This document shows positions 1-3,469 of a stretch of 6,211 bases of DNA, one piece after another. Under the pieces are notes generated by a model. The model did not search any database and was not told the DNA's origin. It saw only the letters and a program-made list of their open reading frames with translations. Made by a program: the position numbers and the translations under genes. Origin of the DNA: Microcaldota archaeon (lineage in GTDB: Archaea > Micrarchaeota > Micrarchaeia > Micrarchaeales > Micrarchaeaceae); the NCBI GenBank assembly GCA_028867845.1, contig JAGWFU010000030.1, forward strand, positions 1 to 6,211, read 5' to 3'. Every line of letters begins with the position of its first letter. The stretch's first letter is position 1.

Positions 1-601
1 CAGAGAGGTAGACGCCGCCTGCCATCGACAGCGTACCTGCAACAGCTACTATTAGGCCGCTCAACAGGACCAGCGTGGGATTCCTGAGTACTATGCCAAG
101 TCCAGCAGTTGCAGCAAGTATCTCCACCAATCCATCGTTGGCTCCGAGTATTACGTCCCTTATGTTGTTCAGCACAGGGCTGTGCTCTATCACCTTCCTC
201 TTAAGCGACTCCTCCTCTCCCTCCATCGCAACCTCCATGTCGCTCATGGACTTCGCGTGCTTCCTGTCGCCCATCTGTTCAAGTCTTCTGTTGAGCTCGT
301 TGTAGACTATCTGCTCCCTGTATTCGATTATCTTGACCGCAAGCGCAAGGCCGAGCACCCTCCTCAAGAGGTATACCAGCGATGCCTGAAACCCTATGTA
401 AGCCCCAGAGGGCAGGTGCGCACCCTTGCCCAGAAGGCCGCTCCAGCTGTCGGCATGGCCCTGCTCGATATCGGAGAGCCTCTTCAACACCTGCCTCAGG
501 CGGGGTTCGCTCTCGCCCTCCGCGAAGTGCGCGTATACCTTCTTGTGAAGAACCTCAGTGGCGTAGAGGGTCCTGATGTACCCCTCCTCCCTCGGATCCA
601 T
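1..601 (-). CDS. Ferritin-like domain fused to CCC1/VIT1-family metal transporter (partial, C-terminus cut by window edge)
   Basis: The first 200 codons are visible; the gene continues beyond base 1. Residues about 5-135 look like a ferritin/rubrerythrin-type helical bundle. Candidate diiron ligands are E16 in helix A, the ExxH pair E46/H49 (DIEQGH) in helix B, and E93 in helix C, with acidic residues at 123-131. From about residue 138 the CCC1/VIT1 membrane domain begins with the hallmark DVILGANDGLVEILAATAG (149-167), followed by TM2 ending LSMAGGVYLS (191-200). The family moves Fe2+/Mn2+ across membranes, and fused ferritin-like domains are thought to deliver or sense iron. ATG at 601 was chosen because GAGTGA (612-607) sits five bases upstream as a Shine-Dalgarno; in-frame ATG at 607 and GTG at 610 are alternatives, and TGA directly precedes 610. 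The usual GEY of TM2 reads GVY here. It is transcribed divergently from the SPFH gene. Family assignment is confident; the transported metal and direction are not visible. Confidence 0.88.
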   Translation of the reverse strand, partial: MDPREEGYIRTLYATEVLHKKVYAHFAEGESEPRLRQVLKRLSDIEQGHADSWSGLLGKGAHLPSGAYIGFQASLVYLLRRVLGLALAVKIIEYREQIVYNELNRRLEQMGDRKHAKSMSDMEVAMEGEEESLKRKVIEHSPVLNNIRDVILGANDGLVEILAATAGLGIVLRNPTLVLLSGLIVAVAGTLSMAGGVYLS

Positions 602-606
602 AAGCA

Positions 607-612
607 TCACTC
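607..612 (-). promoter_or_regulatory. Shine-Dalgarno-like site of the ferritin/CCC1 gene
   Basis: GAGTGA on the minus strand matches the archaeal anti-SD target (GGAGGTGA) except for one missing G. It lies five bases before ATG at 601, so it favours 601 over the in-frame ATG (607) and GTG (610), which overlap it. Confidence 0.45.
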
Positions 613-635
613 AAAACCGTTAGCTGATATGGCTG

Positions 636-650
636 CAAATATTATTATAG
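636..650. promoter_or_regulatory. Shared AT-rich (TATA-like) core of a divergent promoter
   Basis: The run CAAATATTATTATAG is the only AT-rich block between the divergent CCC1-type (start 601) and SPFH (start 680) genes. It reads as a TATA-like element on both strands. With an archaeal TATA-to-start distance of about 26 bp, it would put minus-strand transcription starts near 616 and plus-strand starts near 668, giving leaders of about 10-15 nt for both genes. The two promoters would therefore share or compete for the same TBP site. This is inferred from position and composition only. Confidence 0.5.
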
Positions 651-670
651 CTGAACATCCAAGCATGCTC

Positions 671-676
671 GGTGAG
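671..676 (+). promoter_or_regulatory. Shine-Dalgarno site deciding the SPFH gene start
   Basis: GGTGAG lies three to four bases before ATG at 680 and matches the archaeal GGTGA consensus. It supports 680 over in-frame ATG codons at 665 and 629 and over the long antisense extension upstream. Confidence 0.55.
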
Positions 677-679
677 AGA

Positions 680-1639
680 ATGAAGACTTATCTAGGCTCA
701 AGTTCCGCTATATTGATAGACATACTGATCGCCATCGTGATAGGCGCGCTGGTCTGGCTCGGCACCTCCGATCCGGTATCCACCAGCATTGCTTTCATAA
801 TCGTATTCCTGATACTGCTTGGCATGTCGGTAAGGGTCATCAGCGAGTGGAACAGGATGCCTGTGCTCAGGCTGGGAAGGTACCAGGGCATGATAGGGCC
901 CGGACTGATAGCCATACTGCCGTTCGTCGAGTCAACGCCGCTCTCTCTTGACCTTAGGGTCATAAGCACGACTTTCAGCGCAGAGCAGACGCTGACAAAG
1001 GACAATGTGCCTGTCAACGTGGACGCTATACTGTTCTGGCAGGTCAAGGATCCGGAAAACTCCATACTCAAGGTGCAATCATACACCAACTCGGTGCAGC
1101 TCGCGTCGCAGACCGCGCTCAGGGACATAATAGGAAAGAGCCTGCTCTCCGAGATGCTTGCGGGCAGGGACATAATGGGCGACGACATAAAGGCGCTTAT
1201 ACAGCAGAGGATATCAGAGTGGGGCGTGGTCGCAATATCAGTGGAGCTCAGGGACGTGAAGATACCCCAGGACCTCCAGGAGGCGATGTCAAAGGTCGCG
1301 ACCGCGGAGAGGGAGAAGATGGCTAGGGTAACCCTGGCAGAGAGCGAGTCGCTAGCTGCGGACAAGATGGTAGACGCGGCCAAGAAGTATCAGAGCAACA
1401 TGTACGCCATGCAGCTAAGGTCGCTCAACATGATGTACGAGATAAGCCTCAACGGCAAGAACATGATGGTGTTCATACCGACTGAGTCGAAGGGATTCAG
1501 CATCCCCACACCAATAGGGGTGACCGGCTTGCAGGACATCATGAACCAGAACGCCAAGCTGCTGCAGAAGGCTCAGGCAACGGCAAAGGAGAAGAAAAAG
1601 AAGGTAGAAGAGGAGGAAAATGACGACGGGGAACAGTAA
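680..1639 (+). CDS. Stomatin/prohibitin (SPFH/slipin-type) membrane protein
   Basis: A 319-residue SPFH-domain protein. Two hydrophobic stretches at about 11-28 and 36-52 anchor it. The SPFH domain follows with slipin hallmarks: RLGRYQGMIGPGLIAILPF (64-82), DLR (91-93), TKDNVPVNVDAILFWQV (106-122), TALRDIIGKSLLSEM (145-159), and WGVVAISVELRDVKIPQ (181-197) leading into AEREK (209-213). Residues 200-236 form an Ala/Glu/Lys-rich helix expected to be coiled coil, and a charged tail (KEKKKKVEEEENDD) ends the protein. SPFH proteins oligomerise into rings or cages on membranes and organise lipids, channels or membrane proteases. Slipins are often paired with an NfeD gene, but none adjoins this one. 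ATG at 680 was chosen for its Shine-Dalgarno; the reading frame stays open far upstream only as antisense to the CCC1-type gene. A membrane AAA ATPase gene 1.8 kb downstream on the same strand is a possible partner. Family certain; exact role unknown. Confidence 0.93.
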   Translation: MKTYLGSSSAILIDILIAIVIGALVWLGTSDPVSTSIAFIIVFLILLGMSVRVISEWNRMPVLRLGRYQGMIGPGLIAILPFVESTPLSLDLRVISTTFSAEQTLTKDNVPVNVDAILFWQVKDPENSILKVQSYTNSVQLASQTALRDIIGKSLLSEMLAGRDIMGDDIKALIQQRISEWGVVAISVELRDVKIPQDLQEAMSKVATAEREKMARVTLAESESLAADKMVDAAKKYQSNMYAMQLRSLNMMYEISLNGKNMMVFIPTESKGFSIPTPIGVTGLQDIMNQNAKLLQKAQATAKEKKKKVEEEENDDGEQ

Positions 1640-1705
1640 CCCCGTCCGACCTCCGTTCTCCTCAATGCAAAAAGGAAAGTTTTCTTCGCCCGTTGATGCA
1701 TAATA

Positions 1706-1733
1706 ATTTATAAGCCTTCAAGACCGTTTATAC
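1706..1733 (+). promoter_or_regulatory. Likely promoter region of the ZIP-like gene
   Basis: The 124-bp gap after the SPFH stop holds TATA-like ATTTATAAG (1706-1714) and TTTATAC (1727-1733). At about 26 bp spacing these give transcription starts near 1736 or 1756, that is leaders of about 28 or 8 nt before ATG 1764. The first is the better TATA match. An oligo-T stretch at 1680-1683, GTTTTCTT in context, could help terminate the SPFH transcript. Confidence 0.45.
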
Positions 1734-1763
1734 CCTTGTTATAAAGCTAGCAGCAGTGGTCCA

Positions 1764-2528
1764 ATGGTTAATGCCTACCTTACGATAGCACTTTCGTTCG
1801 TGATGGCGTTCTCGATATTCCTGTCCATGCCCATAGTCTTCAGGAAGGGAATGAGCCTGAAGCGGATGCTGCTCTACAACGCCTTTGCAATAGGCATACT
1901 CGTCTTCCTGCTGATGGACATATACGGGGATGTGGCATCCATATTCGGCAGCAACATAATCGCCAGCCCCGCGGAGCTCATATTCATAATAGCATTCGCA
2001 GGATCGTTCCTGTTCTTCATACTGCCGAAGGGAAGCAGGGATCCGCAGGCAAATCCCAAAAGGACGTCCGTGCTCGCCGCGATGGGCATAGGGTTCCAGA
2101 ACCTGACAGAGGGTCTGGTGTTCGGATCCGCGGGCGCCGCTGGCCTTATACCTATCTACGTGCTCTCCATAATCGGCTTCTCGCTGCAGAACATAACAGA
2201 GGGGTTCCCGATCTCGATGCCGCTGGTGGGACTCAAGCAGAAGATGGACAAGAAGTTCATTACGGGAGTGTTCCTATTAGGGGGAATACCTACTATAATC
2301 GGAACCCTCATCGGGCTGATTTTCTTCTCCAATCTATTCATAGTGTTCTTCGATGCCTTGGCCAGCGCTGCCATACTCTATGTGGTGCTCGTGCTGTTCC
2401 ACATAAACATAAACAGGGCAAAGGCGCCCAAGAAGAAAGAGGCGAACCACGCGATATGGCTAACATATGCAGGCATACTTCTGGGATTCACGGCGGCGTT
2501 CATTGTGAACTACATAGTGGTGGCATAG
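1764..2528 (+). CDS. ZIP-family-like eight-helix membrane transporter with altered metal-site motifs
   Basis: A 254-residue protein with eight predicted membrane helices (about 4-24, 36-56, 69-88, 103-122, 128-152, 166-187, 192-213, 231-252), the ZIP (ZupT/GufA) count and length. TM4 carries GFQNLTEGLVFG (110-121) and TM5 LQNITEGFPISMPL (141-154), which align with the ZIP metal-site motifs HNxPEGLA and (H/Q)NxPEG. Compared with the family, the TM4 His is Gln112, both Pro are Thr (115, 145), and the TM6 Glu position appears to be Thr177 (GGIPTIIG). Asn113, Glu116, Gln142, Asn143 and Glu146 are kept. The TM3-TM4 loop is short and has no histidines. ZIP proteins bring Zn, Fe or Mn into the cytoplasm; whether this variant still moves a divalent metal is uncertain. 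It stands alone with its own promoter and ends convergent to tRNA-Asp. ATG 1764 is the first Met and lies just behind the TATA boxes. Confidence 0.75.
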   Translation: MVNAYLTIALSFVMAFSIFLSMPIVFRKGMSLKRMLLYNAFAIGILVFLLMDIYGDVASIFGSNIIASPAELIFIIAFAGSFLFFILPKGSRDPQANPKRTSVLAAMGIGFQNLTEGLVFGSAGAAGLIPIYVLSIIGFSLQNITEGFPISMPLVGLKQKMDKKFITGVFLLGGIPTIIGTLIGLIFFSNLFIVFFDALASAAILYVVLVLFHININRAKAPKKKEANHAIWLTYAGILLGFTAAFIVNYIVVA

Positions 2529-2551
2529 CACCGCTATTGCACTATTCTCCA

Positions 2552-2562
2552 TTAAAAATAAG
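2552..2562 (-). terminator. Oligo-T terminator after tRNA-Asp
   Basis: On the minus strand GCTTATTTTTAAT follows the tRNA-Asp discriminator base directly. The T5 run (2558-2554) is a typical archaeal intrinsic termination signal. It lies in the 34-bp gap between the convergent ZIP-like gene and tRNA-Asp. Confidence 0.45.
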
Positions 2563-2635
2563 CGCCTTGGCCGGGATTCGAACCCGGGTTGCCCGCGTGA
2601 CAGGCGAGCATGCTGGACCACTACATTACCAAGGC
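2563..2635 (-). tRNA. trnD: tRNA-Asp (anticodon GTC)
   Basis: The minus strand folds as a full cloverleaf. The acceptor stem is GCCTTGG/CCAAGGC, the D stem ATGT/GCAT with loop AGTGGTCCA, the anticodon stem CTCGC/GCGGG with loop CTGTCAC (anticodon GTC), and the T arm CCGGG-TTCGAAT-CCCGG. The variable region is a four-base CAAC. Base 73 is G, the Asp discriminator. No CCA is encoded. The D stem opens with A10-U25 rather than the usual G10 pair, a small departure. It has its own TATA-like box, which overlaps the stop codon of the HAM1/RdgB gene upstream. Confidence 0.96.
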
Positions 2636-2659
2636 AGTGTATTGTAATTGTTTTGCGCT

Positions 2660-2668
2660 CTTTTAAGC
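2660..2668 (-). promoter_or_regulatory. TATA-like box of tRNA-Asp, overlapping the HAM1 stop codon
   Basis: GCTTAAAAG on the minus strand is centred about 29 bp before the tRNA-Asp 5' end, the expected archaeal distance. The sequence includes the TAA stop (2665-2663) of the preceding CDS, so promoter and coding end share bases. Confidence 0.5.
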
Positions 2669-3247
2669 TTTTTGGGATTTCAGGAAGAAGTCCGCGAACT
2701 TGTTGAACGCTACGCTGCGCGACGAGATTCTGTTTTTCAGATTGACACTCAACATAGAGAAGGTCTTTTTGTATCCCTTAGGGATGAATATCACGTCGTA
2801 GGGCATAGATGCCAAGCCGGATTCAAGCTTCCTGGCTCCCATCATCCTCTTGGATATGGTGCCTGGATTCGCCCCCTCAAATAGCTTGGTGGTCTTCCCA
2901 TCGGTGTAGCAGAACGAGGTCCTGTACTGTGCGCTTCTGTCTCGCGCCCCATGAAGCAGCCTAAGCACCCCTGCGATACCTACGGTCTTGTAGACATAAG
3001 CGGAGTAGATGCCTGGGAACCCGCCAAGGGATCTTATGAACAGGCCGCTGTCGTCCACTATAAGAGGCTTCTTCACATTTCGGTACGCCTCCATAGCGCT
3101 CTTCATCGCTATCTCTGCGTTGCTGTCCGACTGTATCTCTACCTTGGGCAGCTTTATGTGGGCTATCTTTATGCCCCTCTCTTTGCCCATCGCTATGATC
3201 TCCTTAGCCTTGTGGTCATTGCCGCTAACGAACGCTACGCTCCTCAA
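2663..3247 (-). CDS. rdgB: HAM1/RdgB-family XTP/dITP pyrophosphatase
   Basis: A 194-residue protein, normal family length. HAM1-type enzymes hydrolyse non-canonical purine NTPs (XTP, dITP/ITP) to the monophosphate plus PPi in the cytosol and keep hypoxanthine and xanthine out of nucleic acids. Visible motifs are the N-terminal phosphate-binding SGNDHKAKE (8-16), the catalytic/metal segment VDDSGLFIRSLGGFPGIYSAYV (64-85, key D65, D66, S67, G68), YRTSFCYTDG (108-117), LFEG (122-125), PYDVIFIPKGYKKTF (149-163) and the terminal KNRISSRSVA (171-180). The canonical FGYDP reads MPYDV, and the SHR motif reads SSR. The start is taken as TTG at 3247, giving the usual N-terminus xRSVAFVSGN; longer versions would translate through tRNA-Tyr. 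It lies 12 bp behind tRNA-Tyr and 27 bp before tRNA-Asp, so it is probably co-transcribed with tRNA-Tyr. Confidence 0.9.
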   Translation of the reverse strand: MRSVAFVSGNDHKAKEIIAMGKERGIKIAHIKLPKVEIQSDSNAEIAMKSAMEAYRNVKKPLIVDDSGLFIRSLGGFPGIYSAYVYKTVGIAGVLRLLHGARDRSAQYRTSFCYTDGKTTKLFEGANPGTISKRMMGARKLESGLASMPYDVIFIPKGYKKTFSMLSVNLKNRISSRSVAFNKFADFFLKSQKA

Positions 3248-3259
3248 AAAAGCACCATG

Positions 3260-3360
3260 TCCCGCTGGTGTGAGTCGAACACACAACCTATCGATTTCTG
3301 ACATGGAATAGTCAGCACGACAAACTACAGTCGATCGCTCTGCCATTGAGCTACAGCGGG
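3260..3360 (-). tRNA. trnY: tRNA-Tyr (anticodon GTA) with a 29-nt intron
   Basis: Cloverleaf on the minus strand: acceptor CCCGCTG/CAGCGGG, D stem GCTC/GAGC with a seven-base loop AATGGCA, anticodon stem ATCGA/TCGAT, anticodon GTA (3328-3326), variable AGGTT, and T arm GTGTG-TTCGACT-CACAC. C1-G72 and discriminator A73 are the archaeal/eukaryotic Tyr identity elements. The anticodon loop is interrupted: exon 1 ends at G37 (3325) and exon 2 starts at A38 (3295), the common 37/38 site. Mature length is 72 nt including base 73. No CCA is encoded. It heads the minus-strand block with the HAM1 gene and is divergent from the AAA ATPase gene. Confidence 0.95.
3296..3324 (-). other. tRNA-Tyr intron (37/38)
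   Basis: Removing these 29 nt restores a seven-base anticodon loop, CTGTAGA, and a perfect five-pair anticodon stem. Inside, CTGAC and GTCAG can form a five-pair hairpin with an eight-base loop. A textbook 3-4-3 bulge-helix-bulge is not obvious; CTG(T) of the exon against (T)CAG of the intron gives three pairs and a U-U mismatch. The exact splice points could shift by a base or two within the A/T run. Confidence 0.85.
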
Positions 3361-3367
3361 ATAATTA

Positions 3368-3392
3368 GTATTTAAGCATTAAGATTAATAAG
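3368..3392. promoter_or_regulatory. Bidirectional AT-rich promoter between tRNA-Tyr and the membrane AAA gene
   Basis: On the minus strand TTATTAATC (about 3391-3383) is centred 27 bp before the tRNA-Tyr 5' end and is its likely TATA box. On the plus strand GTATTTAAGC (3368-3377) is a good TATA match and would start transcription near 3399. That would give the AAA gene a leader of about 70 nt, longer than the leaders inferred for its neighbours. Confidence 0.5.
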
Positions 3393-3401
3393 ATAATGCG
3401 G

Positions 3402-3443
3402 GCCGGCATTACCGAAGGTGCAGCGAATTGCGCCCAAGCCGGC
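3402..3443 (+). promoter_or_regulatory. Possible structured 5' leader hairpin of the membrane AAA gene
   Basis: GCCGGC at 3402-3407 pairs with GCCGGC at 3438-3443. Inside it, GGTGC (3417-3421) pairs with GCGCC (3430-3434, one G-U) around loop AGCGAATT. This gives an 11-pair, GC-rich, two-part hairpin with an asymmetric internal loop (9 and 3 nt), positioned just after the predicted transcription start and ending 26 nt before ATG 3470. It matches no riboswitch class I recognise. It could regulate translation or be incidental. Confidence 0.35.
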
Positions 3444-3469
3444 AAGGTTAGCTGTTGTAGTTGATCCAG

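Noticed and set aside
182..679. N-terminal extension of the SPFH reading frame
   Set aside because: The frame is open only because it lies antisense to the ferritin/CCC1 gene; the translated text there is Leu/Pro-rich with no family match, and a Shine-Dalgarno marks ATG 680.
688..1383. 231-codon minus-strand ORF
   Set aside because: Antisense shadow of the SPFH gene, Ser/Thr/Met-rich with no recognisable domain.
2951..3311. Plus-strand ORFs of 100-116 codons
   Set aside because: Antisense to HAM1 and running into tRNA-Tyr; no homology recognised.
3248..3346. Longer HAM1 start at ATG 3346
   Set aside because: It would translate most of the tRNA-Tyr gene and its intron; HAM1 homology begins right after TTG 3247.
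2563..3360. tRNA genes as integration (att) sites of a mobile element
   Set aside because: No duplicated tRNA 3' end, integrase or foreign-looking gene is visible nearby.
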